DNA of 64,000 bases from Flaveria trinervia (taxonomy: Eukaryota > Streptophyta > Magnoliopsida > Asterales > Asteraceae): the NCBI GenBank assembly GCA_025506515.1, contig CM046453.1, positions 32,941,715 through 33,005,714 on the forward strand, in the 5' to 3' direction. The notes beneath the pieces are model-generated. The model had not been told where the DNA came from. It saw nothing but the letters and a program-made list of their open reading frames with translations, and ran no database searches. Positions 54,235 through 64,000 of this stretch are shown piece after piece. The position numbers and the translations under genes were made by a program. How positions within the stretch are numbered: position 1 is the first letter of the stretch; each line of letters opens with the position of its first letter.

Positions 54235-57130
54235 TGAACCATTAGTTTAGGTTAGGAACCCAAGCCTTTACTGGCTTGGGTTTCCCAGAGGCATCACACA
54301 TCATGAATTAAACCCATTGTCCCTTAGAGGGTGAGGGAAGCTCAGGTTCCTTCGTGTCATCATTATGAGACATAGAGGATGACTTCTCTTTCCATAAGCC
54401 AGATTTGTGCAATGCCTGTTTGTGATAAACAGTCGACTGGCTAATGGGTTGAACGTTAGGTTCGCTAGTTTGTCTAGGTGGAGTTAAGGAACGCCTCTTA
54501 TAAGACCTAGATTTTGAATTCTGAAGTTCAATCTTCTTCCTAGGTGTCTCATAGTAATTACATAAGGAAGCAATGTGTACACACTCTCCACAGTTGTAGC
54601 ACGACCTGCTATCAACTTTATGATTAAACTTTCTTTGTGGAGATGTGTGTGACACCCTGGTAACATTACTTAGTTTGGGTTTTGACTCTGTTTCTTTTGA
54701 TGTTTTCTCCTATTTAACAAACTGGTAACATTACTTAGTTGGGTTTTGACTCTGTTTCTTTTGATGTTTTCTCCTGTTTAACAAAATTAATTGTTCTAAC
54801 ATTTTTAACATCTTTTTCTTTTTGGTTAACTGGATTTTGACATGAAGCTTGTGAAAAATTTACATTAGCAGTCCTTTTAGATTCAGATTTGACTTTGTTT
54901 GTCCCGGACCTTATATTAATATTTTCAAATTCTTTTTCCAGATTAACACAAGGCATTTTACCCTTTGCCTTTGAAGTGGCCACCTTTTGTTTTGTTCCAG
55001 ATTCAATTGATGAACATGAGGAATCTGGATCACTAACCAGAGGAGTAAACACCACATGATCCTTGATGGGGTTGATATTTATAGGTCTACTCTTAGTGTT
55101 CATCAAGGTCTCAGGTGGTGGAGGAACCACTTTATAACCCAAACCCTCCTCGTTGTCTCGTTCTCTCACTAAGTGTTGGACAATGTGTGATGAACTTGTC
55201 CAACTGTGTAGTTTTTGCTTTAATGAGTTTACTTCTACTTCTAAAACTGCCTTTTACTTCTTAGTGTCTTCTAGGGAGTTAAGATAGTACCTAATGTCAT
55301 TTGCTTGATTAAATGCAACTACTTTAGTTTCCCTAAGCTGTTTAGTCAAAAGCTCTATCTTTTCTTTGTAACTATGCTCATTTTGTTTTAAAACTCTATT
55401 AGCCTCAGTGCACAGTTGCAAATGCTTTACTAAGTTATCATTATGATCTAATAACCTAGCAAATTTCTCATCTATGCTATTTCTAAAAGCATCACAATCA
55501 GAACAAGCATGATTTTTAAACAGTTGGTCAGTGGTACTTACCTGAGAAGGTTCAGTAGGGTTAGCCATCAACGCAACATCAGATGTCTTTGGTTCTGATG
55601 ATTCTGTCTTTGCTGTTGAAATCCCTTCTTCAGGCTTGTAGCTGACTTCAGTTGCAGTTGTCTCTTCAATATTTGACATCGCTATCTCAACTGCAATATC
55701 TTCCTCACTCGCGGAATCATCATCTAAGTCTTCTACACTGGCAATATTTGATTAACCTGGACAGATAAACCGAAAGCTCCAGTCCTGTCCTTCATCATCA
55801 TGTGCAGTGAAGGCCTTTGGATCCTTTCTTGATGAAGTAGAACTGCTAGCTTGCTTGTCTTGAAGAGTGAAGGACGAGAATGGGTTCCCGTTCCCAGTTT
55901 TCTTTGGCTTCATACATTCTCTCTTGAAGTGCCCCTTTTCTCCACAGTTAAAGCAGGTCACTTTTACTCTTGTCAAAGCCAAATGTGGTATCCCTAGTAG
56001 CAACCAAGTTCTATTCGGTCTTTTTCACAAACTTCTTCGCCCTCCGGACAGCACTAGCTAAGGCCCACATAATGTCCATTCTCTCCAGCTCCATTTCATC
56101 CACCTGCTCGTAGTCCTCATCTGCCAGATGGTAGTTTCCAATCTTCCCAGCAACAAGTCCATCATAAGAATGAACCACTGCTGCCAAAAGATCCATGTGC
56201 TCTCGAGCTACTTCCACAGTCACATTACCGAGGATCTCGGTCTTCAGTCTAGTAGCATTCGCTCCAGTTCAAATGTAATGGGTACAAGAAGACCCTGATG
56301 TTTCTGAACCTGAAGGAGAAGCTTGTGAAGGACCCGATGAGCTAGACACAAATGCAGTCCGAAGAGGTGCTCCAGACGTCTTAGCTTGAGGCGTGGCATT
56401 GTACAAAGCAAGATTCTAAGTGTGCGAAGACTTCTGAGCTCTGTACTTCATCCTAAGTGCTCCTTCTTGCAACTCTAGAATGAAGTCATTGATATCCAAC
56501 TTTGCCAGCATTTCATTCTGTCTCAGATTTGACACAAATGACGCCCACTTTTCCGGCAATCCGTCTGCGAGACACCTTTTCTTCCATGGTAGTAGCAACA
56601 CCATGTGTATGAATTTCACTCATCAGATGGTAGAATCTATCAATAACATCGTCCAAACTCTCGTTTCCCATCGATAAAAAGTTGTCAAATTCTTTCTTCA
56701 GTTCCTTAGCTTTAATTGCCTTCAGCGAAGCATTCCCGTCGTTTCTCTTTTCCAGCTCATCCCGCAATTTCTTGGCCTGCTTATTCTCCGAGTACTGGTG
56801 GAAAATATCTTTAGGAATAGACTGTGTAATCAATGCATAAACTCTCTTCTCTGCATTATACTTAACTTTCTGAGCATCAGTCATCCCTCCCAAAGTAAGC
56901 TTTACCCCATCTGCTCCCACCGGCATACTATACCCAATCTCGATAGCTTCCCACAAATTTGGATCCACTCCATTGAGGTAGATCTCAAAACGTTGTTTCC
57001 AGTGGGGAAACTCATCTAATGTTAAGAGTTTTGGTGGTTTATTATGATTCCCCACCTCACTCTCAAGCAACAGTAGGTTCAGGATCCTTGAGTCCTTGCC
57101 GACAGTAAACGCCGACATTTGATCTTCCAT
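54235..57130 (-). pseudogene. gag: Element F gag, long form with two zinc knuckles
   Basis: It starts at the ATG at 57130 (MEDQMSAFTVGKDSR). The capsid-like domain shows FPHWKQRFEIYLNGVDPNLW and GNESLDDVIDRFYHLMSEI; a shift near 56560 leads to LADGLPEKWASFV. The zinc knuckle CFNCGEKGHFKREC lies at about 55952-55911. A coiled-coil-like stretch (55679-55254), a Lys/Ser-rich stretch (55169-54735) and a second knuckle-like CYNCGECVHIASLC (about 54601-54560) follow. An almost exact direct duplication of about 60 bp (GGTAACATTACTTAGTTTGG region) is at about 54658 and 54724. At least five breaks. Confidence 0.85.
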
Positions 57131-57605
57131 CTTGATTGACTTTTAAGTGTTACTAAAAAAACTGTCAAACTGGTGTGACTGGGTGATGCGAATGGGCTAA
57201 CCGTGTGAATGAACTATATGATTGGTTCAATCGTGCGGCTGAACTAAACGATTGGTTCAGTCGTGCGAATGAAGCTGATGTGTATGAACACTACGAACGG
57301 AGGGTTCGGTCGTACGGATGGAGATGCGACTCAGTCCAATCGTGCGTCTGGTGTAAGCGAATGTAGTCCAGTCGTGCAAATGGCTCACTCGTGCGACTGA
57401 AGCTGCTGTTTTGCGAAAATTTCTAGGTTAAACTTGTTTTATCCGTAAAAAGTCAAAATTTCGCAAACCGTAACCGCCTAAGGCCGTAGAAACCGAAACT
57501 TGATGAGCAGGGAACGTCCAAGACAACTTTTGACACAAAAGATTGCGTTTTTTAGTGTAAAAACAAAAACTTATTATCAATCTTGATTGAATCACACGTA
57601 ATCAA
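57131..57605 (-). other. Leader of element F with palindromic words
   Basis: 475 bp between primer-binding site and gag ATG. The block 57178-57410 is again filled with GTTCAGTCGTGCGAATGA-type words. In E the corresponding leader (40222-40438) lacks its own word, so this part is specific to F. Confidence 0.8.
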
Positions 57606-57625
57606 GAGCCAAAGCTCTCATACCA
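57606..57625 (-). other. Primer-binding site of element F
   Basis: The minus strand reads TGGTATGAGAGCTTTGGCTC, a one-mismatch version of the initiator tRNA-Met match TGGTATCAGAGC, two bases inside the LTR. Confidence 0.9.
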
Positions 57626-57627
57626 CT

Positions 57628-58357
57628 TGTAAGGACCTTGTATTTTAACGAAATACCGAATGATTAACGTGTAAACCAAACCAAATAGTGCGGAATCCTA
57701 TTTGATTGGCGATCCAATCAGTGCGAACGCACGTAGAATCAATAAAGTATTGAATCAAACGTTAAGATCGATTGGGAATCGATCTACTGCGTTCTATGAA
57801 GTTGGAGTATCAACTTGGAGGTTTCTGGACGGCTAGGGTACGTCTGGAGTCGAAATCGAAAAAATCTCTATTTTTTCCACGAATTGGGTTGTATTTATAG
57901 GTTAGTATTGTTCATTCGTGCGATTGAACCATTAGTATGGTTCAGTCGTGCGATTGAACCATGCGGTTGATTCATCTGCACAACTAAGTGTTCAGTCGTG
58001 CGACTGAGCCAATCTTATGTTACAATCATACGAGTGATCCAGTCTCCTGGTTCAGTCGTGCGACTGAGTCATTCGTATGAAGTTATTCATGCGTATGGTC
58101 CATTCGCATGGGTCATTCGTATGAGAACTTCATTTTGTTAAGTTTGAATGTATTAATTAATATAACATTATGTGTAACAATTCAAACAACCACAAACCTA
58201 ATTAACCAATTCAACATCGACTCATTAATGAAATATTAAACATTATAAATAACAAACACAATATCATTTCATTAATCATTCCAAACATTACCTCAGAATC
58301 AGACACACAAGATCTATTACATTCATATCATGATCTAGGGACATACATGTATCAACA
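57628..58357 (-). repeat. 5' LTR of element F
   Basis: 730 bp, plus-strand TGTAAGG to TATCAACA. The TATA box is at 57892-57899 (minus strand TATAAATA), downstream of the palindromic cluster at about 57913-58125. It is followed by GAAAC. Confidence 0.95.
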
Positions 58358-58362
58358 GAAAC
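58358..58362. other. Target-site duplication of element F, right
   Basis: GAAAC, identical to 31750-31754. Confidence 0.9.
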
Positions 58363-61300
58363 CCTTTACCCAAAAAAAGACTTTTTCGAACATTAAGGGC
58401 AGGAAACGAGATGCAAAGAACTACTAAACTATTCATATATGAGTAGAAAAGAAGAGAGAATTAAATTAAATTGGACACCAAACTAATAAGAAGTCAAAAA
58501 AGAAACATAATGTGTGATTAAGAAAATAAATTAATTAAATATATGTGAAATGAACTAGTTATACAAAAATCTTAAACAACACTAGTTCTAGCTTGTATTT
58601 ATTTTGCTTTGGGTAACACCTCAAATGCAATGGCGTTTTCATTCTCAAGTCTTTTAAACATACTCTCAAACCAATCTATTCAAATCTGTTTATAATCTTC
58701 ATTGGAATCACACTAATCGGTCGCACATGCAACATAGGATCTATTGTATAATCGAAACCAAAACCAAACACGACACCACACGAATGACCTTTAAAATCAA
58801 TCCACTTCTGCCCAAAACTTATCCACAATACTCCACAACCAACTTTCAACATTATTGCCTAAAAAGCCATTAAATCAACCTGAATGATAACAATCGATGC
58901 AAAGAATCCTTTTTCAACAATTAAGGGAAGGAAACGAGATGCAATGAACCGATAAACTATTCGTATATCAGTAAGAAAGAAGAGAGAATTAAATTACATT
59001 GGAAACGAAACTAATAAGAGGTCAAACAAGAAACGTAATGTGTGATCAAGAAAAAAGATTAATTAAATATATGGGAAATGAACTAGTTATACAAAAATGA
59101 TAAACAACACTAATTCTAGCTTGTATTTCTTTTGCTTTTGGTAACAACCTCAAAGGCAATGGAGTTTTGATTCTCAAGTCTTTTAAACACACTCTCAAAC
59201 TAATCTATTCAAATTTAATTGAAATCTTTATTGGAATCACACTAATCGATCACACATGCAACATAGGATCAAGTATTTATGCGAAACCAAAACTGAACAC
59301 GACACCACACGAATTACCCTTAAAATCAATCCACTTCTGCCCAAAACTTATCCATAATACTTCACAACCAACTTTCAACATTATTACCTCAAATATCTGT
59401 TGAATCAATGTAAATGAAAACAGTCAATACGAAGATTTGTTTTCGACCATTAAGGAAGGAAACGAGGTGCAAAGAACCGATACACTATTCATATATTAGT
59501 AGGAAAGAAGATAGAATTAAATTACCTTTAAAACGAAACTAATAAGAATTCAAACAAGAAACGTAATGTATGATCAAGAAAAAAGATTAATTAAATATAT
59601 GGGAAATGAACTAGTTAAACAAAAATGTTAAACAACACTAGTTCTAGGTTGTATTTCTTGCGCTTTGGGTAGCAACCTCAAATGCAATGAGTTATACAAG
59701 AAACGTAATGTGTGATCAAGTAAAGAAGAGAGAAGTCAAACAAGAAACGTAATGTGTGATTAAATAAATAAATTAATTAAATGTATGGGAAATGAACTAG
59801 TTATACAAAAATGTTAAACAACACTAGTTCTAGCTTGTATTTGATTTGCTATTGGTAGCAACCTCAAATGCAATGAGTTTTGATTCTCTAGTCTTTTAAA
59901 CACACTCTCAAACCAATCTATTCAAATATGTTTATAATCTTCATTGGAATCACACTACTCTATCACACATGCAACATAGGATCTATTGTTTAATCGAAAC
60001 CAAAACCAAGCACGACACCACGCGAATGACCTTTAAAATCAATCCACTTCTTCCCAAAACTTATACACAATACTCCACACCAACATTCAACATTATTGGC
60101 TCAAAAATCCATTGAATCACAATGAATGACAACAACCGATACAAAGAATCCTTTTTCAACCATTGAGGGAAGGAAACGAGATGCAAAGAACCGATACACT
60201 ATCCGTATATGAGTAGGAAAGAAGCAAGAATTAAATTACATTGGAAACGAAACTCATAAGAAGTCAAACAAGAAACGTAACGTTTGATCAAGAAAATTAA
60301 TTAAATATATGGGAAATGAAATAGTTATACAAAAATGTTAAAGAACACTAGTACCATCTTGTATTTCTTTAGCTTTTGGTAACAACCTCAAAGGCAATGG
60401 AGTTTTGATTCTCAAGTCTTTTAAACACACTCTGAAACCAATCTATTCAAATTTGATTATAATTTTTATTGGAATCACACTAATCGATCACACATGCAAC
60501 ATAGGATCAAGTATTTAATCGAAACCAAAACCAAACACGACGACACACGAATGACCGTTAAAATCAATTCACTTCTCCCCAAAACTTGTCCATAATACTC
60601 CACAACCAACTTTCAACATTATGATCTAAAAAATCTGTTGAATCAATCTGAATGAAAACTATCGATATGAAGATTCTTTTTCGACCACAAGGGAAGGAAA
60701 TGATGTGCAAAGAACCAATCAACTAATCGTATATCAGTAGAAAAGAAGAGAGAATTAAATTAAAATGGAAACCAAACTAATAAGAAGTCAAACAAGAAAC
60801 GTAATATCTGATTAAGAAAATAAATTAATTAAATATAAGGGAAATGTACTAGTTATACAAAAATGTTAAACAACACTAGTTCTATCTTGTTTTTATTTTG
60901 CTTTTGGTAACAACCACAAATGCAATGGAGTTTTGATTCTCAAGTCTTTTAAACACACTCTGAAACTAATCTATTCAAATCTATTAATAAGCTTCACTCG
61001 AATCACACTAATCGGTCATGCATGCAACATATGATCTATTTTTTAATTGAAACCAAAACCAAACAGGACACCACATGAATGACCTTTAAAATCTATCCAC
61101 TCTTGCCCAAAACTTATCCATAATACTCCAAAATACTCCACAACCAACATTCAACATTATTGCCTCAAAAATCAATGGGATCAACTTGAATGACAACAAT
61201 GAATACAAAGAATCCTTTTTCAACCATTAAGGGAAGGAAAAAAGATGGAAATACCGATGAACTATTCGTATATCAGTAGGAAAGAAGAAAGAATTAAATT

Positions 61301-62376
61301 ACATTGGAAACAAAACTAATAAGAAGTTAAACAAGAAACATAATGTGTGGTTAAGAAAAAAGATTAATTAATATATGGGAATGACTAGTTATACAAAAAT
61401 GTTAAACTACACTAGTTCTAACTTGTATTTCTTTTGCTTTTGGTAACAACTTCAAAGGCAGTGGAGTTTTTATTCTCAAGTCCTTTAAACACACTCTCAA
61501 ACCAATCTATTCAAATAAGATTATAATCTTTATTCCAATCACTTTAATCAATCACAAATGCAACATAGGATCAATTATTTAATCGAAACCAAAAACAAAC
61601 ACCACACCACATGAATGACCCTTAAAATTAATCCTCTTCTGCCCAAAACTTGTCCATAATACTCCACAACCAACTTTCAACATTATTACCTCAAAAATCC
61701 TTTGAATCAATTTGAATGAGAACTATGGATACGAAGATTCTTTTTCAACCATTAACCGAAGGAAACGAGGTGCAAAGAACCAATACACTATTCATATATC
61801 AGTAGGAAAGAAGAGAGAATTAAATTACATTGAAAATGAAACTAATAAGAATTCAAACAAGAAACGTAATGTATGATCAAGAAAAAAGATTAATTAAATA
61901 TATGGGAAAAAAACTAGTTAAACAAAAATGTTAAACACACTAGTTCTAGCTTGTATTTCTTTTGCTTTTGGTAACAACCTCAAAGGCAATGGAGTTTTGA
62001 TTCTCAAGTCTTTTAAACACACTCTGAAACCAATCTATTCAAATATGTTTATAACCTTCATTAGAATCACACTACTCTGTCACACATGCAACATAGGATC
62101 TATTGTTGAATCGAAAACAAAACAAAACACGACACCACATGAATGACCTTTAAAATCAATCCACTTCTGCCCAAAACTTATCCACAATACTCCACAAACA
62201 ACTTTCAACATTATTAACTCAAAAATCCATTGAATAAACCTGAATGACAACAATCAATACAAAGAATCTTTTTTCGACCATAGAGGGAAGGAAACAAGAT
62301 GCAAAGAACTGATCAACTATTCGTATATCAGTAGGACAGAAGAGAGAATTAAAATACATTGGAAACCAAACGAATA
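58363..62376. repeat. Satellite array, right block, about 530-bp monomer
   Basis: The anchor TCCACTTCTGCCCAAAACTTA or a near copy falls at 58801, 59330, 60043, 60568, 61096, 61632 and 62160. The spacings are 529, 713, 525, 528, 536 and 528. The 713-bp unit has a partial internal duplication near 59690-59770. Monomers are AT-rich, with AACACTAGTTCTAGCTTGTA and AACCAAAACCAAACACGACA landmarks. The block is related to 17894-19512, which has an extra stretch of about 90 bp per unit (around AATTAAAATTACTTATATGTTAATC). I find no coding potential. Confidence 0.9.
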
Positions 62377-62450
62377 TGTAACACCCCAAAATTTTATTTA
62401 AGCGAAAGGAAAAGAAAAGTAAGTGGAATGAATGGAAACTTTGCACAAGT
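62377..62450 (+). repeat. 5' LTR remnant of element H
   Basis: TGTAACACCCCAAAATTTTA and the following bases match 63672-63745 almost exactly for 74 bp. The match ends after TTTGCACAAGT, where gag sequence begins. Most of the LTR, the primer-binding site and the leader are deleted. Confidence 0.9.
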
Positions 62451-62870
62451 AGCAAGAAAGGAGACGGTGATCAAGGATGGAACGGGAAGCGATTGGAACG
62501 TGGCGGGACTGCTCCAGGTGACAAAGGTGCACGAGTGGATGATCAGTGTGGGATCATAACTGGTGCGGGGTCAAAAAGGTGTGACAAGTGTGGACACCGG
62601 CACCCCGGGGGATGCAGGCTGGGGGCAATGTCTGTTTTCGTTGTGGAAGGACCGTACATGTGGCGAAGAACTACGGTATGGGGAGGTGTTATTCCTGTGG
62701 CGAGGAAGGTCAAATGTGCAGGGATTGTAAGAAGCCGAGAGTGGAAGGTTCGGGAACGAAGAAGATCAGAGGAAGCTCCGGTACGAGGAAGGAGAACAGA
62801 GGGTGAGGGCTAGAGCTTTCGCTATGACCGGGAGGAGGCTAGGTCACACTCCGAGGTAACGTCAGGTACG
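62451..62870 (+). pseudogene. gag: Element H gag nucleocapsid remnant
   Basis: It aligns with the C nucleocapsid. 62588-62806 reads NVCFRCGRTVHVAKNYGMG and CYSCGEEGQMCRDCKK. Two zinc ligands are lost (last Cys to Tyr in one knuckle, His to Gln in the next). The upstream module KRCDKCGHRHPGGC is in another frame. Confidence 0.85.
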
Positions 62871-63339
62871 TTCTTGCAAGTTTAGATTCATGCATCTATG
62901 CTTTAATTGTGATGTTAGTAGTAGTTTTATTGCCGCTATTTTCTGTGATGTTGCACATTAGGGGTAGGAAGATCAATGAGCCCTTCGATGTAAGAATTGC
63001 TATTAGTAAGTCTACCAGGTTACCTAATGCCCTAGAGGATTGCGTGATAGAATTGAGAGAGAGCACTTGTTCCTGCTAGGCTATTCAAGACAGACATAGG
63101 TAGGTAGACATGCATCTCTGGGTGAGTTGATCAGTAGTCTATGACTCAAACCCCAAGTGTTGCAAAAAGATGGATTGCTCAACCGTGCATAACCAGAGTT
63201 TGGTGACTACCTACGACAATGAAGTATGAGGAAGGCTTCGACCAGGAAAGCGGATTGGTTGATTTGAAATCAAGTAAAGCTAATATTAAAGTGTAGAGGG
63301 TCATTCCCAGTTGTTGCTTAGGTATGAGAAGTGACATAT
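62871..63339 (+). pseudogene. Element H protease scraps and deleted interior
   Basis: Short pieces such as FDVRIAIS followed by ALEDCVIELRE (about 62983-63060) resemble the gag-protease link of gypsy elements. The rest to 63339 is not assignable. The region spans a large deletion of RT to integrase. Confidence 0.4.
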
Positions 63340-63600
63340 TGACTGGAGCTACCTGATGAGTTAAGTGGAATTCATCCGATGTTCCATGCATCTCGTCTAT
63401 GAAAGAGCTCAACCGATGAGGATATGATCATGCTACTAGAGAATACGGAGATGGACAAAGTACCGAAACACGAGGAGCAACTGGTGACCATTGCTAATAA
63501 GAAGAAGAGAATAGACCAAGGAGGATGATGGTTTCACTTGTGCGGGTGCCGTGAAGCCTAAAGGGATCTGAGCTTAAATGCAAGATCAAAGAAGAGGTGA
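63340..63600 (+). pseudogene. Element H integrase tail and chromodomain remnant
   Basis: LPDELSGIHPMFHASRL, a TGA, then SSTDEDMIMLLENTEMD align with the C-terminal part of element C (22111 leftward). The tryptophan-rich chromodomain end is not preserved. Confidence 0.75.
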
Positions 63601-63654
63601 GACAGTGTTACACGTAACTGTTCGAGAAGCGACAAGTTTCGGGGACGAAACCTC

Positions 63655-63671
63655 TTTAAGGGGGTAAGACT
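63655..63671 (+). other. Polypurine tract of element H
   Basis: TTTAAGGGGGTAAGACT directly precedes TGTAACACCCC. The upstream CAAGTTTCGGGGACGAAACC is shared with C (about 21791-21810). Confidence 0.85.
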
Positions 63672-64000
63672 TGTAACACCCCAAAATTTTATTTAAGCGA
63701 AAGGAAAAGAAAAGTAAGTGGAAGGAATGGAAACTTTGCACAAGTGGAAGGGGAAAAAGTGTACAAAGTAGCTCTAGGTGCCCATTCTTCCTTTTTCATT
63801 TTCTTTCTTACGGCTGAAAAGGAGAATAGAGAGAGAGATTCTCGGTTCTAGAGAGAGAAAGAGGAAGAAGAAGCTGAAAAAGGTAAGTCTTCTCTTGTTT
63901 CAGCTCGGTTTCAGTTGGTATTGGGTTCTTGACCGAAGTTCCGGTTGTTTAGAGTTACTTTAGGGATTCAAAGAGCTGAATCGAAGTGGGTCTTGAACTG
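63672..64000 (+). repeat. Start of 3' LTR of element H
   Basis: It begins TGTAACACCCCAAAATTTTA and is close to LTR G for the visible 329 bp. It contains the splice-donor sequence at 63880-63888. It continues outside the window. Confidence 0.85.
63880..63888 (+). promoter_or_regulatory. Perfect 5' splice-donor sequence in LTR H
   Basis: AAGGTAAGT in the context GAAAAAGGTAAGTCTTCTC, identical to 15123-15141 in LTR G. The flanks further out differ between the two. Confidence 0.55.

Larger units (their letters stand above)
31755..58357 (-). mobile_element. Element F: SIRE-like copia, interrupted by E
   Basis: Both LTRs (31755-32485 and 57628-58357), primer-binding site, polypurine tract and GAAAC duplication are present. 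Without the nested element E (39349-51793 plus its duplication) it would be about 14 kb. The order on the minus strand is 5' LTR, leader, gag with two zinc knuckles, protease, integrase, RT, RNase H, long spacer, third ORF, 3' LTR. The size, long gag and third ORF are typical of the SIRE/Maximus copia lineage. By my hand count the LTRs differ at about 29 sites in 730 bp, roughly 4 percent. Confidence 0.95.
62377..64000 (+). mobile_element. Element H: internally deleted gypsy relative of C and G
   Basis: LTR start (74 bp only), gag nucleocapsid remnant, protease scraps, chromodomain remnant, polypurine tract and the start of the 3' LTR, which leaves the window. RT, RNase H and integrase are gone. 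It sits at the end of the satellite block. Confidence 0.85.

Noticed and set aside
58363..62376. Short ORFs in the satellite (for example 59167-59403 and 61928-62146) as genes
   Set aside because: They recur in monomers, are interrupted differently in each unit and show no codon conservation.
62493..62813. Arg-rich ORF in element H as a new protein
   Set aside because: It is an alternative frame over the decayed nucleocapsid; the frame at 62588-62806 matches the zinc knuckles of element C.

Overview
This window is plant nuclear heterochromatin. I found no host gene. Nearly all of it is LTR retrotransposons, one 5'-truncated LINE and two stretches of a long-monomer satellite. The primer-binding sites resemble the plant initiator tRNA-Met match (TGGTATCAGAGC), the families are plant Ty1/copia and Ty3/gypsy chromoviruses, and the LINE has the plant zf-RVT tail. 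A eudicot is likely. A composite (Asteraceae) is a guess from the style of the third ORF in the SIRE/Maximus-like copia elements; nothing here proves it.

Layout. 1-1457: minus-strand copia pol fragment. 1458-8524: copia element A, minus strand, nearly open coding, 5' LTR present, 3' LTR missing. 8541-14693: relative B, same strand, full of indels and without its 3' end. 14897-17893: truncated solo LTR (G) of a chromovirus-like family, lying inside satellite. 17894-19512: satellite, about 620-bp monomers. 19513-25760: chromodomain gypsy element C, minus strand, cut in gag by the LTR of element D (25761-28310, plus strand, with PBS). 28376-28475: 100-N scaffold gap. 28926-31690: decayed LINE. 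31755-58357: copia element F (SIRE/Maximus-like), minus strand, with both LTRs and a GAAAC target duplication. Nested in it at 39349-51793 is a second SIRE-like element E, plus strand, with both LTRs and a TAGAT duplication; it splits the reverse-transcriptase YVDD active-site codons of F. 58363-62376: satellite, about 530-bp monomers. 62377-64000: element H, an internally deleted relative of C and G, running off the window.

E and F have the same plan: LTR, PBS, gag with two widely spaced zinc knuckles, protease, integrase, RT, RNase H, then a long noncoding spacer and a third ORF of about 3.2 kb before the 3' LTR. In each, the palindromic words that crowd the LTR upstream of its TATA box reappear in the spacer. 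There they are followed by a second TATA-like box 60-77 bp before the third ORF's ATG. I read this as a possible internal promoter unit; it is the main lead in the window. The third ORFs are colinear homologues, lack a visible signal peptide or membrane segment, and E's carries a basic nuclear-localisation-like motif.

A second theme is repeated small hairpins in LTRs and spacers. Examples are bulged hairpins with covarying arms and C(UUCG)G tetraloops in LTR G, a matching hairpin in LTR C, and hairpins with a constant CTCAGAC loop in F. All coding regions described carry frameshifts or stops except long stretches of A. None is claimed to be functional.
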